Positions 1 to 9,679 of a DNA stretch of 64,000 bases are shown here, one piece after another; the stretch's first letter is position 1; every line of letters starts with the position of its first letter. The position numbers and the translations under genes were made by a program. This stretch comes from Novosphingobium sp. SG707 (lineage in GTDB: Bacteria; Pseudomonadota; Alphaproteobacteria; Sphingomonadales; Sphingomonadaceae): the NCBI RefSeq assembly GCF_012275515.1, contig NZ_JAAZQL010000002.1, positions 496,001 through 560,000 of the forward strand, given 5' to 3'. Below the pieces are notes generated by a model, which was not told the DNA's origin, searched no databases, and saw nothing but the letters and a program-made list of their open reading frames with translations.

Positions 1-261
1 GGCCTGACCATCGCCAATGTCGATCACGCCAGCATTTTCGCCGGGGCCGCAGATGACCCAAGGCGCCTCGGTCGGCAGCTTCTTGAGGTGCAGGCGGCTC
101 GACTTGTACGAGCAATGCTCCGACCACATGACCGAGAAAATGCCCAGTTCGACAAGGTTCGGCTCGCGCCCGAGCGCGTGGAGAACCTTGTCATATTCCT
201 CCGGGCTAAGCCCGTGGGCGGCGACAACTTCGGGGGTGATCGTGCTGGCGGCGTTTGTCAT
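1..261 (-). CDS. purL: Phosphoribosylformylglycinamidine synthase subunit PurL, N-terminal part (cut by window edge)
   Basis: Only the first 87 residues are present; the gene runs off the left edge. PurL is the synthetase subunit of FGAM synthase, which makes formylglycinamidine ribonucleotide in cytosolic purine synthesis. The visible part has the family's N-terminal signature: an [21 protein letters not shown] helix, then [18 protein letters not shown], then the nucleotide-site segment [15 protein letters not shown]. The ATG at 261 is the only plausible start because the homology begins within a dozen residues. It is divergent from xseB, so 262-389 should hold both promoters, but I could not assign boxes there. 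Confidence 0.93.
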   Translation of the reverse strand, partial: MTNAASTITPEVVAAHGLSPEEYDKVLHALGREPNLVELGIFSVMWSEHCSYKSSRLHLKKLPTEAPWVICGPGENAGVIDIGDGQA

Positions 262-389
262 GGCCGCGCCCTTAGCGCCATGGCAGGCAGATTTCCAGAG
301 CGTATCGGTCGCTCATGAACGTGTATAGTTGCACGATGCCCTTGGGGGAGCCTTGACCGGGCCGGGCAATTGGGGCCATGGCAATGTGC

Positions 390-647
390 ATGAGCCAAGA
401 AATTGCAAGTTCGCCCGAGCTTTCCGGTCTTAGTTTCGAGGATGCCCTGCGCGCATTGGAAGATGTCGTGCGGCGGCTGGAGGGCGGCGAAGTGCCGCTT
501 GATGAATCAATCACTTTGTATGAACGGGGCGAATCGCTGCGCAAGGCCTGTCAGGCCCGACTGGATTCGGCGCAGGCGCGCATCGAGCGCATCGTGGCCG
601 GGCCCGATGGCGCGCCCGCCGGTCTGCGCCCGCTCGACGAACAATAA
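390..647 (+). CDS. xseB: Exodeoxyribonuclease VII small subunit
   Basis: 85 residues from the ATG at 390; an in-frame ATG at 378 would add four. XseB joins the large subunit XseA to degrade single-stranded DNA from both ends into oligonucleotides. The sequence has the family core: LSFEDALRALEDVVRRLE, then GEVPLDESITLYERGESL, then a C-terminal helix beginning CQARLDSAQARI. It lies 15 bp upstream of ispA, the usual proteobacterial pairing. In many relatives dxs follows, but here coaD does. The start is uncertain between 378 and 390; 390 fits family length better. Confidence 0.9.
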   Translation: MSQEIASSPELSGLSFEDALRALEDVVRRLEGGEVPLDESITLYERGESLRKACQARLDSAQARIERIVAGPDGAPAGLRPLDEQ

Positions 648-662
648 GGGAAGGGGCAAGCC

Positions 663-1565
663 ATGGCTGTTGTGACCGATAATCTGTTGGCTCAGGGGCT
701 GAAAAGCATCCAGGCCGATATTGACGCTGCTTTCGATTCGTTGCTGCCGGTTCCCGAGGATCCGCGCGCCCGCCTGTTCGAGGCGATGCGCTATGCCGTG
801 ATCGGCGGGGGCAAGCGGGTGCGGCCCTTGCTGGTGGCGGCGGTGGCCGAAATGTACGGGGTGGACCGGAATGCGGCGGTGCGTGTGGGGGCGGCCATCG
901 AATCGGTTCATGTCTATTCGCTGATCCACGATGATTTGCCATGTATGGACAATGACGCGCTGCGCCATGGCAAGCCGACGCTGCATCTGGCCTTTGACGA
1001 GGCCACGGCGGTGCTGGCGGGCGATGCGCTGCAATGTTTTGCCTTTGAACTGCTGGCCGATGTGGCCACCAGCGGCGATCCCTTTGTGCGGGTTGAACTG
1101 GTGACGACGCTGGCCACGGCCAGCGGCCACAACGGCATGGCGGGCGGCCAGATGATGGATATTGCCGCCGAAACCGCCAGTTTCGATCTGGCGACCGTGA
1201 CCCGCCTGCAGCAGCTCAAGACGGGCGCCTTGCTGGGCGCGGCGGTCGAACTGGGCGCAATTCTGGGCAAGGTTCCGCCGGAAGGTCGTCGCCATCTGCG
1301 CGCCTATGCCCGTGATATCGGCCTGGCGTTCCAGATCGTGGACGATCTGCTGGATCACGAAGGCGATGCGGCGCTGGCGGGCAAGGCTTTGCGCAAGGAT
1401 GCCGAAGCGGGCAAGGAAACCTTCGTCTCGCTGCTGGGCGCCGAGCGGGCGCGCGAACAGGCGCGGCTGCTGATCGATCAGGCCATTGCCCATCTGGCAA
1501 GTCATGGCCCCGAGGCCGACCTGCTGCGCGCGCTGGCCCGCTTTATCGTTGAGCGTGATCGTTAA
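663..1565 (+). CDS. ispA: Farnesyl diphosphate synthase (short-chain polyprenyl synthetase)
   Basis: 300 residues, normal for the family. It condenses dimethylallyl and geranyl diphosphate with isopentenyl diphosphate to give farnesyl diphosphate, the precursor of undecaprenyl carriers, quinones and carotenoids. The first Asp-rich motif is DDLPCMDND and the second lies in QIVDDLLD; GGGKRVRPLL is the substrate-binding segment. A purine-rich stretch (AAGGGAAGGGG) precedes the ATG. It is probably cotranscribed with xseB. Chain length is inferred from the bacterial FPP-type first motif, so a geranyl or geranylgeranyl product is not formally excluded. Confidence 0.92.
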   Translation: MAVVTDNLLAQGLKSIQADIDAAFDSLLPVPEDPRARLFEAMRYAVIGGGKRVRPLLVAAVAEMYGVDRNAAVRVGAAIESVHVYSLIHDDLPCMDNDALRHGKPTLHLAFDEATAVLAGDALQCFAFELLADVATSGDPFVRVELVTTLATASGHNGMAGGQMMDIAAETASFDLATVTRLQQLKTGALLGAAVELGAILGKVPPEGRRHLRAYARDIGLAFQIVDDLLDHEGDAALAGKALRKDAEAGKETFVSLLGAERAREQARLLIDQAIAHLASHGPEADLLRALARFIVERDR

Positions 1566-1637
1566 TAGGCTGGACCGGTTGCTTCTCCGGCTTTACGCAT
1601 AAGGCAATCTTAGGCCGGGGGAGCGCAGGGGTCAGGC

Positions 1638-2174
1638 ATGGCAAATATACTTCACGGCGTCACCGAGCGGGTCGGCGTCTATCCCGGCACGTTCGATCCG
1701 ATCACGCTGGGTCATGCCGATATTATCCGGCGCGGGGCGAAGCTGGTGGATCGGCTGATTATCGGCGTGACCACCAATCCCTCGAAAAACCCGTTGTTCG
1801 CCCCCGAAGAGCGGATGGCCATGGTCACGCGCGAAGTGGCGGATATGGGCCTGGATAATGTCAGCGTGGTGGGCTTCAATGCGCTGCTGATGAAATTTGC
1901 CGAGAGGCAGGGGGCCAGCGTTATCCTGCGCGGCCTGCGCGCGGTGGCCGATTTCGAATATGAATATCAGATGGCTGGCATGAACCAGCAGTTGAACGCC
2001 GGGATCGAGACGGTGTTCCTGATGGCCGATGTGTCTTTACAGCCCATAGCCAGCAAACTGGTCAAGGAAATCGCGCTGTTCGGTGGCGAAATCGCCAAAT
2101 TCGTCAGCCCCGCCGTGCGCGCCGATGTCATGGCGCGTATTGATAAAGTCGGGCGAATGGGAGACGATGGATGA
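1638..2174 (+). CDS. coaD: Phosphopantetheine adenylyltransferase
   Basis: 178 residues. CoaD transfers AMP from ATP to 4'-phosphopantetheine, the penultimate step of coenzyme A synthesis, in the cytosol. The nucleotidyltransferase signature is YPGTFDPITLGH near the N-terminus; the phosphopantetheine/ATP segment ILRGLRAVADFEYEYQMAGM follows, and the C-terminal motif reads SLQPIASKLVKEIA where many families have ISST/S. It is about 10 residues longer at the N-terminus than the E. coli protein. It is followed at 112 bp by the cyclophilin gene and then queA on the same strand. Confidence 0.94.
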   Translation: MANILHGVTERVGVYPGTFDPITLGHADIIRRGAKLVDRLIIGVTTNPSKNPLFAPEERMAMVTREVADMGLDNVSVVGFNALLMKFAERQGASVILRGLRAVADFEYEYQMAGMNQQLNAGIETVFLMADVSLQPIASKLVKEIALFGGEIAKFVSPAVRADVMARIDKVGRMGDDG

Positions 2175-2286
2175 ACCGTGCCGAATTTTCGGTGACTGGT
2201 TCATTGCCACGACAGCCTTGGCGGTCTATCGCCGCCGCAATTGGTCCCAAGCCGGGCCTTGGGTGCCATACTTGCAAGAGAGCCGC

Positions 2287-3003
2287 ATGAAACGTCCTGA
2301 TTTCGCCAAAACCGCGCTTGCTGTGTTGCTGGGCGCTGCGATGCTGTCCACCGGGGCCTGCGCCCGCCATCATGACAAGACGCCCAAGCTGGCCAATCTG
2401 AAGGCCGAAGCGGCGCTTCCGGCGAACAACCTGTCGGCCAAGGTCGATCAGGATATCTCGCATGATCCCGACAATGTGCTGCTGCTCGATCTGTCGAATG
2501 GCGGCCGCGTAGCCATCCGCCTGATGCCGAAATGGGCGCCCACCCATGTGGAACGCATTAAGACGCTGACCCGTCAGGGTTTTTATGACGGCATCATCTT
2601 TCACCGCGTGATCGAAGGCTTTATGGCCCAGACGGGCGACCCGACGGGCACGGGCGCGGGCGGATCGAAGCTGCCGGACCTCAAGGCCGAATTCAATTCG
2701 ATCCCGCATGTGCGCGGCTCGGTGTCGATGGCGCGCACCAATGAGCCGGACACCGCCAACAGCCAGTTCTTTATCGTGTTTTATCCGCGCTTTGCGCTAG
2801 ACAAGCGATATACGAACTTTGGCCGCGTAATTGCGGGCATGGATATTGTCGATGCCATCGTGCGCGGCGAACCGCCCAGCAATCCGACCAAGATCCTGCA
2901 GGCATCGATTGCATCGGACAACAAGCCGCGCCCGGTGATCGCCGCGCCGACGGCTGCGCCCAAGATCAGCATCGACCAGTTGAACAACTCGCGTTCGAAC
3001 TGA
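2287..3003 (+). CDS. Exported cyclophilin-type peptidylprolyl isomerase
   Basis: 238 residues from the ATG at 2287. The frame is open upstream to 2083, but that part only overlaps coaD. A basic start and hydrophobic segment ([17 protein letters not shown]) indicate export. The Cys at about residue 22 could be a lipid-attachment site, although the lipobox is weak because Thr occupies the -3 position. The cyclophilin domain follows, with [19 protein letters not shown] and the active-site region ANSQFFI. It would catalyse cis-trans prolyl isomerisation of periplasmic proteins. queA starts 7 bp after its stop, suggesting one transcript. Confidence 0.88.
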   Translation: MKRPDFAKTALAVLLGAAMLSTGACARHHDKTPKLANLKAEAALPANNLSAKVDQDISHDPDNVLLLDLSNGGRVAIRLMPKWAPTHVERIKTLTRQGFYDGIIFHRVIEGFMAQTGDPTGTGAGGSKLPDLKAEFNSIPHVRGSVSMARTNEPDTANSQFFIVFYPRFALDKRYTNFGRVIAGMDIVDAIVRGEPPSNPTKILQASIASDNKPRPVIAAPTAAPKISIDQLNNSRSN

Positions 3004-3010
3004 GGCTGTT

Positions 3011-4045
3011 TTGCGCGTCGATCTGTTTGATTTTGCCCTGCCGCCCGAAAATATCGCGCTGAGGCCCGTGTCTCCGCGCGATTCGGCGCGTATGCTGCTG
3101 GCTGGCCCCACCGGCGATTTTGGTGAGCATCAGGTGCGCGACCTGCCGCAATTGCTGCGCGCGGGCGATGTGCTGGTGTTCAACGACACGCGGGTGATCC
3201 CGGCCCAGCTTGAGGGCCAGCGGGGCGAGGCGCGTATCGGCGCGACGCTGCACAAACGCATCGACCTGCGCCGCTGGCAGGCCTTTGTCCGCAATGGCAA
3301 GCGGCTGCGCGAGGGCGATGTGATCGCCTTTCCGGCCGAGGTTGCCGCCACGGCCGAGGCCCGCCATGAGGATGGCAGTTGGACACTGGCCTTCCATGGG
3401 GATGAGCCGGTCGAGGTTCTGCTGGAGCGCGCCGGTCGAATGCCTCTGCCGCCCTATATCGCAGGCAAGCGGCCTACCGACGAGGCCGACAAGCGCGATT
3501 ATCAGACGATGTTTGCGCAAAAGGACGGCGCGGTGGCCGCGCCCACGGCAGCGCTGCATTTCACGCCCGAACTGATCGCGGGCCTCGAAGCCGCTGGCAT
3601 CGCGCGCGAATTTCTCACGCTCCATGTCGGTGCTGGCACGTTCCTGCCGGTCAAGGCCGATGACACCACCGACCACCAGATGCATGCCGAATGGGGCACG
3701 ATCAGCCCCGAGGCCGCCGAACGGCTGAATGCCGCCCGCCGCGCCGGGGGCCGGGTCATCGCGGTGGGGACAACCTCGCTGCGCCTGCTCGAATCGGCTT
3801 GCGGAGAGGATGGGGTGATCCGGCCTTTCAGCGGCGATACCTCGATCTTCATTACGCCGGGCTATCGTTTCCGCGCGATTGACGGGCTGATGACCAATTT
3901 CCACCTGCCCAAATCCACGCTCTTCATGCTGGTGTCCGCGCTGATGGGGCTGGACCGGATGCAGGCGGTCTATGCCCATGCCATCGCCACGGGCTATCGT
4001 TTCTATTCCTACGGCGATTCCAGCCTGCTTTTGCCGCAAGGCTGA
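3011..4045 (+). CDS. queA: S-adenosylmethionine:tRNA ribosyltransferase-isomerase
   Basis: 344 residues, full length. QueA moves the ribosyl part of SAM onto preQ1-modified tRNA to form epoxyqueuosine. The start is TTG at 3011; the family N-terminus [19 protein letters not shown] begins exactly there and no ATG or GTG fits. Diagnostic segments are [12 protein letters not shown], the central [12 protein letters not shown] and, near the end, [18 protein letters not shown]. tgt, the preceding enzyme of the pathway, lies about 2.3 kb downstream on the same strand, so the usual adjacency is interrupted by three genes. Confidence 0.94.
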   Translation: MRVDLFDFALPPENIALRPVSPRDSARMLLAGPTGDFGEHQVRDLPQLLRAGDVLVFNDTRVIPAQLEGQRGEARIGATLHKRIDLRRWQAFVRNGKRLREGDVIAFPAEVAATAEARHEDGSWTLAFHGDEPVEVLLERAGRMPLPPYIAGKRPTDEADKRDYQTMFAQKDGAVAAPTAALHFTPELIAGLEAAGIAREFLTLHVGAGTFLPVKADDTTDHQMHAEWGTISPEAAERLNAARRAGGRVIAVGTTSLRLLESACGEDGVIRPFSGDTSIFITPGYRFRAIDGLMTNFHLPKSTLFMLVSALMGLDRMQAVYAHAIATGYRFYSYGDSSLLLPQG

Positions 4046-4146
4046 CACGGGCCGAACCGGGGGGCTGAATTGCGGCTTGCCTTGGGGCGGGTGCTCGGCC
4101 AGTTTCGGCGAGGATCGAAAAGTCAGGATGGATAGGAATGGCCGAT

Positions 4147-4605
4147 ATGAAAAAGACACTTGGGATCGCAAGCCTGTTGGCCATGGTCGCCGCGCCCGCT
4201 CTGGCGCAGGCGCCGGCGGTGGATGAGGGCTCGCAGAAGCTGGCCGAATGCGTGACCACCAAGGCCACCGCCGAGGATAAGGCGGCCCTGTCCAAATGGG
4301 TGGCGGTCGAGATCGCTTCCTCGGCCCCGGCGGCGGGCGTGGTCACGGTCGATGCCGAGAAAAAGGCGGCGCTCGACAAGGATGTGGCCAAGATCTTCAC
4401 CCGGCTGGTGGTGACGGATTGCTATGATGTGGCCAAGCCTTTGGCCAAGCAGGGCAGCGCGCAGATGTTTCGCGCGGCGGGCGCTGCGTTCTGGCGCTTT
4501 GCCATTCGCGAACTCTCGGCGACACCGGGCGTGGCCAGCGGCATTGTGCGCAGCTATGTCTCGCAGATCAATCAGCAGGATTTCATCCGCCTGATCCAGC
4601 AGTAA
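4147..4605 (+). CDS. Small secreted protein of unknown function
   Basis: 152 residues from the ATG at 4147; an in-frame ATG at 4138 adds three. A clear Sec signal peptide is present (MKKTLGIASLLAMVAAPALA, cleavage predicted after ALA). The mature part is mostly helical, Ala/Lys-rich, with two cysteines in contexts AECVTT and VTDCYDV that could pair in the periplasm. I recognise no family. It stands alone on the plus strand between queA and the converging TauE gene. The function is unknown. Confidence 0.68.
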   Translation: MKKTLGIASLLAMVAAPALAQAPAVDEGSQKLAECVTTKATAEDKAALSKWVAVEIASSAPAAGVVTVDAEKKAALDKDVAKIFTRLVVTDCYDVAKPLAKQGSAQMFRAAGAAFWRFAIRELSATPGVASGIVRSYVSQINQQDFIRLIQQ

Positions 4606-4612
4606 AATCCTC

Positions 4613-4639
4613 GGGCTGGTTCATCCCGCGAACCAGCCC
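4613..4639. terminator. Hairpin between convergent genes
   Basis: Inverted repeat with 10-bp perfect arms (GGGCTGGTTC and GAACCAGCCC) and a 7-nt loop. It lies just past the stop of the small secreted protein and includes the stop codon of the opposing TauE gene. There is no clear T-tract on the plus-strand exit, but AAAA precedes it, giving a short U-run for the minus strand. A bidirectional stop is possible. Confidence 0.4.
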
Positions 4640-5370
4640 CAGACCAGCTTGACGGTCAGCGACAGGCTGACCGTCACCAGCAGCGGGCGGATGAATTTCG
4701 CGCCCAGCCTAGTGGCCATATGCGAGCCCGCCCATGCCCCGGTCATCGAACCAAGCGCCATGCACAGGCCCAGCCCCACCATGATCTGCCCCCCCAGCGC
4801 AAACACCGTCAGCGAGGCCAGATTGCTGGTCAGGTTGAACAATTTGGTCAGGCCTGTCGCCCGCGTCAGGCCAAAGCCGCGCAGGGAAACCAGGGTGATG
4901 GCAAAGAACTGACCTGTGCCGGGGCCAAAGAAACCGTCATAGAAACCGATCCCACCAGCCACGGGCAGATAGGTCTTCTCGTCGATCTTTGCCTCGCCCT
5001 CATGGTCATGCATCTTGGGGCTGAGCAGCGTATAGGCCGCCATGGCGATCAGCAGCACCGGCACCAGCAGCTTGAGCACGGCGGGGTTGATCCGCTGCAC
5101 CGCCCAAGCGCCCAGCGCCGCACCCACCAGCACGAAGGCGACCGCCGCGAGATTGGGCCGCAGCCGGAAAAGACCCGCCCGGTGATAACGCCATGTGGCC
5201 AGCGCCGTGCCGCTGCAGGATTGCAGCTTGTTCGTGCCCAGCACCATCGCCGGGGGCAGGCCCGCGTAGATCAGCGCGGGCACGGTGATCAGCCCGCCGC
5301 CCCCCGCCACCGCATCGACAAAACCCGCCACCGCCGCAACGCCGGTCAATGCGGGATACATCACATCCAT
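4621..5370 (-). CDS. TauE/SafE (TSUP) family permease
   Basis: 249 residues from the ATG at 5370, just 2 bp after the stop of the upstream hydrolase. The longer frame to 5460 only runs back inside that gene. It is an inner-membrane protein with about eight hydrophobic segments in two halves. The family glycine motif is at the N-terminus (GFVDAVAGGGGLITVPAL) and the second-half repeat is GFYDGFFGPGTGQFF. TSUP members export or import small sulfur-containing or organic anions; the substrate cannot be read from sequence. The tight spacing implies cotranscription with the metallo-beta-lactamase-fold gene. Confidence 0.88.
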   Translation of the reverse strand: MDVMYPALTGVAAVAGFVDAVAGGGGLITVPALIYAGLPPAMVLGTNKLQSCSGTALATWRYHRAGLFRLRPNLAAVAFVLVGAALGAWAVQRINPAVLKLLVPVLLIAMAAYTLLSPKMHDHEGEAKIDEKTYLPVAGGIGFYDGFFGPGTGQFFAITLVSLRGFGLTRATGLTKLFNLTSNLASLTVFALGGQIMVGLGLCMALGSMTGAWAGSHMATRLGAKFIRPLLVTVSLSLTVKLVWGWFAG

Positions 5371-5372
5371 CG

Positions 5373-6263
5373 TCACTTGGCCGCCTCGCGGGCGAGGGTG
5401 GTGTTCAAGCGGTCCTCGAACCGGGCCACGGTCGCGGCGCAGGCCCCCTTGTCCTCCCAACTGACGCTGCCGGGCGCGCGCATCGCGGCGGCCACTTTAT
5501 CATCGGTCAGGCTGTGTTCGGGATGGCCGGTGATCAGGTAATCGCAGGGGAAGGCTCTGGCCTTGGCGAAGGACTGGCGGAAAGAGGCGACGACGGCGGC
5601 ATGTTCGGGCGCCGAAAAGCGATAGGTATCGGCCGCCGTGGCGCTCAGGCTGGCCATGAAGACCATGGCGCGGCATCCGGTTTTGGGCGCGCAGGTTTGC
5701 CAGGTCCAGCTGGTCGATCCGGCGGTGTGGCCGGGGGTGAAGCGGGCGGTGATGACGGTATCGCCCAATTTGATCTGGCCCCCGTCGGGGACCGCGCGCA
5801 GGCGCTTGGGCGCGGGAAAGGGTTGGAGATCGCCGTTCTGCGGGTCTTCCACCCCGGTCTGTCCTTTACGCAGCGCGGCCACCGTATAGGGGCTGGCGAT
5901 CACGGTCGCGCCTGTATCGCGTGCCAAAGCCGCCACGCCACCTGCATGGTCGAAATGCGCCTCGGTGACGAGGATATAGCGCACATCCGAGGGCTTGTGG
6001 CCAAGGCTGCGGATCTGGGCCTTCAACTGCGGCTCGAATTGCGGCAGGCCTGCGTCGATCACCACCAGCCCCGCGCCTGTGTCGATCACCGCCGTGTTGA
6101 GATGGACCGAACCTGCCATCCATGTCTTGCCATAGATGGGGATCGGCGCGCGCGGCTGCATCCAGCGGTCGGTATAGCTGGTGGTGATCGGGCGGGTCAG
6201 CGGATCGTCAGCAGCCAGAACGGGGGAGGCCAGAAGGGCGAGGAGCAGGGCGGCTTTTTTCAT
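5373..6263 (-). CDS. Periplasmic metallo-beta-lactamase-fold hydrolase, subclass B3-like with Glu in the zinc motif
   Basis: 296 residues from the ATG at 6263; a GTG at 6272 is in frame. The signal peptide is KKAALLLALLASPVLA. The B3-type layout is present: SVHLNTAVIDTGAGLVVIDAG, the zinc motif EAHFDHAGG (E101, H103, D105, H106), H179 in TPGHTAGS and H247 in ITGHP. The first zinc ligand, normally His or Gln in B3 enzymes, is Glu. B3 enzymes hydrolyse beta-lactams in the periplasm, and some also act on lactones. With Glu the activity is less predictable, so call it a B3-like hydrolase rather than a proven resistance gene. Confidence 0.85.
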   Translation of the reverse strand: MKKAALLLALLASPVLAADDPLTRPITTSYTDRWMQPRAPIPIYGKTWMAGSVHLNTAVIDTGAGLVVIDAGLPQFEPQLKAQIRSLGHKPSDVRYILVTEAHFDHAGGVAALARDTGATVIASPYTVAALRKGQTGVEDPQNGDLQPFPAPKRLRAVPDGGQIKLGDTVITARFTPGHTAGSTSWTWQTCAPKTGCRAMVFMASLSATAADTYRFSAPEHAAVVASFRQSFAKARAFPCDYLITGHPEHSLTDDKVAAAMRAPGSVSWEDKGACAATVARFEDRLNTTLAREAAK

Positions 6264-6277
6264 GTCCGCCACGCTAG

Positions 6278-7477
<1,200 letters not shown>

Positions 7478-7484
7478 CGAAGGT

Positions 7485-7707
7485 GATGCGAGGGACTCGT
7501 CCCTCGCGCTCCCGTTAGTGTCTGCGTTGTGTGCCGGGTTCGGCCAGAGGGTGTCGGGCGCGACCTTAGGGAATTAAAGCCTGCGGCGCCTTTAGCGCAA
7601 CTTCAACGCGCCGCAGGCAGTCAAATCATCTCGATCAGCGCTTAGCTGCGAGCCGGCCTCCACTCATGGGATTGCAAAGGGTGTAACACCCTTTGCCCGC
7701 CAGAGGC
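7485..7707 (+). repeat. Structured dispersed repeat, copy A (three palindromes)
   Basis: About 223 bp lying between the convergent genes tgt and the 63-aa ORF. It contains three palindromes: P1 at 7488-7507 (GCGAGGGAC, TC, GTCCCTCGC), P2 with arms at 7579-7589 and 7608-7618 (GCCTGCGGCGC / GCGCCGCAGGC), and P3 at 7674-7696 (GCAAAGGGTGT, A, ACACCCTTTGC). It ends in GCCCGCCAGAGGC. The same blocks occur in the same order in copy B at 52743-52948 on the opposite strand. No ORF of note lies inside it. Function is unknown; a bidirectional terminator or a REP-like element are the main options. Confidence 0.8.
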
Positions 7708-7720
7708 CTGTTTCCGGTCT

Positions 7721-7912
7721 TCAGGCCGTCACCAAAACCCGCCCATCAGGCAGCAGCACTTCCAGCCGGGTTCCCATATAGCTGGAAAACTGCCCGCTTT
7801 TCTCCGCCATGAAGCCAGCGCCGATCTTGAAGGCAAAGCGCTGTGCGGTGACGAGGTCGGGGTACCATTTGCCCACGCGGTGGGCGGTGACATAACGATA
7901 GAGCTTGTTCAT
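7721..7912 (-). CDS. Small conserved-looking hypothetical protein
   Basis: 63 residues from the ATG at 7912; the frame opens further upstream to 7972, but that extension looks non-coding. The protein is basic and compact (starts MNKLYRYVTAHRVGKWYPDL, ends GTRLEVLLPDGRVLVTA), without signal peptide or membrane segment. It reads like a small soluble sphingomonad protein, but I know no family for it. The ribosome site is weak. It could be a chance ORF, so confidence is moderate. Confidence 0.5.
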   Translation of the reverse strand: MNKLYRYVTAHRVGKWYPDLVTAQRFAFKIGAGFMAEKSGQFSSYMGTRLEVLLPDGRVLVTA

Positions 7913-8015
7913 GGCGATGATACGATTCTGGTTCGCGTTGGTTCCGTTGATCGCGGTGAGATGACGGACCAAGGCGACGATCTGATGACAGAAACGTGCC
8001 GGAAAACCTCTGTTA

Positions 8016-8050
8016 CAAAAAAGAAAAAGGGCGGAAAGCCGAAGCTCTCC
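8016..8050 (-). terminator. Intrinsic terminator after rpsD
   Basis: On the minus strand a 7-bp stem (GGAGAGC, TTCG, GCTTTCC, with one G-U pair) is followed within 5 nt by a long T-rich tract (CCCTTTTTCTTTTTTG). It starts 31 bp after the rpsD stop codon. The UUCG tetraloop plus U-tract is a classic Rho-independent terminator. Confidence 0.75.
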
Positions 8051-8081
8051 ACCCCCTGTCTGTTCCGCGAGGAAACGCGAA

Positions 8082-8693
8082 TTAGCGCGAATAGAATTCG
8101 ACGACCAGATTCGGTTCCATCTTCACCGGATAGGGCACTTCGTCGAGCGTCGGAACGCGCACGAAGGTCACCTTGTCGGCGTCCTGCGACACATAATCGG
8201 GCACTTCGCGCTCGGGCAGGGCCTGGGCTTCAGCGATGAGGGCCATTTCCTTGGCCTTCTTGCCGAGGCTGATCACGTCGCCGGGGCGAACGCGACGCGA
8301 GGCGATGTTGCACTTCACGCCGTTCACATAGATGTGACCATGCGAAACGACCTGACGGGCAGAGAAGATGGTGGGGGCGAACTTCGAGCGATAGACCACC
8401 GCGTCCAGACGCTGTTCGAGCAGACCGATCAGGTTCTGACCGGTATCGCCCTTCATGCGCGACGCTTCCTGATAGGTGCGCTTGAACTGCTTTTCGGTGA
8501 TGTCGCCATAGTAGCCCTTGAGCTTCTGCTTGGCGCGCAGCTGGATACCGAAGTCCGAGATCTTGCTCTTGCGGCGCTGACCGTGCTGGCCGGGGCCATA
8601 CGAACGGCGGTTCACCGACGACTTGGGACGGCCCCAGATGTTTTCGCCAAGGCGGCGGTCAATCTTGTACTTCGAGGCGTGACGCTTCGACAT
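8082..8693 (-). CDS. rpsD: 30S ribosomal protein S4 (uS4)
   Basis: 203 residues from the ATG at 8693; the longer frame to 8783 is an artefact. S4 binds the 5' domain of 16S rRNA and nucleates 30S assembly. The N-terminus [20 protein letters not shown] and the S4 RNA-binding domain ([39 protein letters not shown]) are intact. It lacks the zinc-binding Cys set found in some S4 proteins. It is monocistronic here, as in other alphaproteobacteria, with its own terminator. Confidence 0.97.
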   Translation of the reverse strand: MSKRHASKYKIDRRLGENIWGRPKSSVNRRSYGPGQHGQRRKSKISDFGIQLRAKQKLKGYYGDITEKQFKRTYQEASRMKGDTGQNLIGLLEQRLDAVVYRSKFAPTIFSARQVVSHGHIYVNGVKCNIASRRVRPGDVISLGKKAKEMALIAEAQALPEREVPDYVSQDADKVTFVRVPTLDEVPYPVKMEPNLVVEFYSR

Positions 8694-8844
8694 AGTCTTC
8701 CTTACATTTGCTTCATGGCGCAGGGCGGAATGCCTCGTGCCTTCTGTTGCCGACCGTGATGATCGACAGGTTCCGGCGCGCACCCTGATGCGATTTGAGC
8801 ATCAGGCGGCCACTGCTTCACCGGACATGCAGGGCCAATGGAAT

Positions 8845-8865
8845 ATGGCGCCGGGTGGGCGCCAT
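8845..8865. other. Inverted repeat in the trmJ-rpsD intergenic region
   Basis: Perfect 8-bp arms (ATGGCGCC / GGCGCCAT) around GGGTG, about 40 bp beyond the trmJ stop and 150 bp upstream of the rpsD start. It may be the trmJ terminator hairpin, though a T-tract is missing, or part of the rpsD leader. Nothing else is visible in 8694-8905. Confidence 0.3.
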
Positions 8866-8905
8866 CCTTGTGAAAGGGCGCCCTTGGCGGGAATGACGGG
8901 TTTTG

Positions 8906-9679
8906 TCAATCCCCCGTGTTGCCGGATTCGTCTTTCGGTTTAGGAGCGGGCTTCACGCGCGGCGGCGGCGGCACGCCGGGCTGGCGCATCAACGCGGAGA
9001 GAACCCCGCGCATCGTGCGCACTTCCAGATGGTTCCACGCCGGTTTGGTCAGCATGGTGCGCAGCGTGCGCCGCGTGGCATCGGCCCGCGCCTCGGGGAA
9101 ATAATAGCCGCGTGGGATCAGCAGGCTGTCGAGATGATTGATCAGCCCCTCCAGCTCTTCCTGCGGGGCAGGGGGCAGGATTTCCTCGACCGGGGGCTGC
9201 TCCAGCGCGACACCCTTCGACCACTCATAGGCGCACAGGATCACCGCCTGCGCCAGATTGAGCGAGCCGAATTCGGGATTGATCGGCACGGTGATAATCG
9301 CGCGGGCCAGTGCCACATCGTCGGTTTCCAGACCCGAACGTTCGGGGCCAAAGATGATCGCGCTGCGCCCCGGCTGAGCGTGGATTTCGCGCGTGGCGGC
9401 CTCAGGTGTCAGCACTGGCTTTGTCACGCCGCGCTTGCGCACCGTGGTGGCATAGACATGCGGGCAATCGGCCACCGCCTCCGCCAGCGTCTCGAACACC
9501 TTGGCCTGTTCCAGCACGATGTCGGCACCTGCTGCGGCCGGGCCTGCGCTGGGGTTGGGCCAGCCATCGCGAGGGCTGACCAGCCGCATTTCGACCAGAC
9601 CAAAATTGAGCATGGCGCGCGCCGCCTTGCCGATATTCTCGCCCAGTTGCGGGCGGACGAGGACGATAACAGGTTTCAT
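8906..9679 (-). CDS. trmJ: SPOUT-family RNA methyltransferase, TrmJ-like
   Basis: 257 residues. TrmJ 2'-O-methylates nucleotide 32 of tRNAs using SAM. The N-terminus [20 protein letters not shown] is the SpoU/TrmH signature, and the trefoil-knot SAM site is formed by [14 protein letters not shown] and [16 protein letters not shown]. The C-terminal helical part resembles the TrmJ extension and ends in a proline-rich tail. Its ATG overlaps the nrdR stop in an ATGA tetranucleotide, so the two are translationally coupled. The TrmJ assignment over other TrmH members rests on the C-terminal half. Confidence 0.87.
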   Translation of the reverse strand: MKPVIVLVRPQLGENIGKAARAMLNFGLVEMRLVSPRDGWPNPSAGPAAAGADIVLEQAKVFETLAEAVADCPHVYATTVRKRGVTKPVLTPEAATREIHAQPGRSAIIFGPERSGLETDDVALARAIITVPINPEFGSLNLAQAVILCAYEWSKGVALEQPPVEEILPPAPQEELEGLINHLDSLLIPRGYYFPEARADATRRTLRTMLTKPAWNHLEVRTMRGVLSALMRQPGVPPPPRVKPAPKPKDESGNTGD

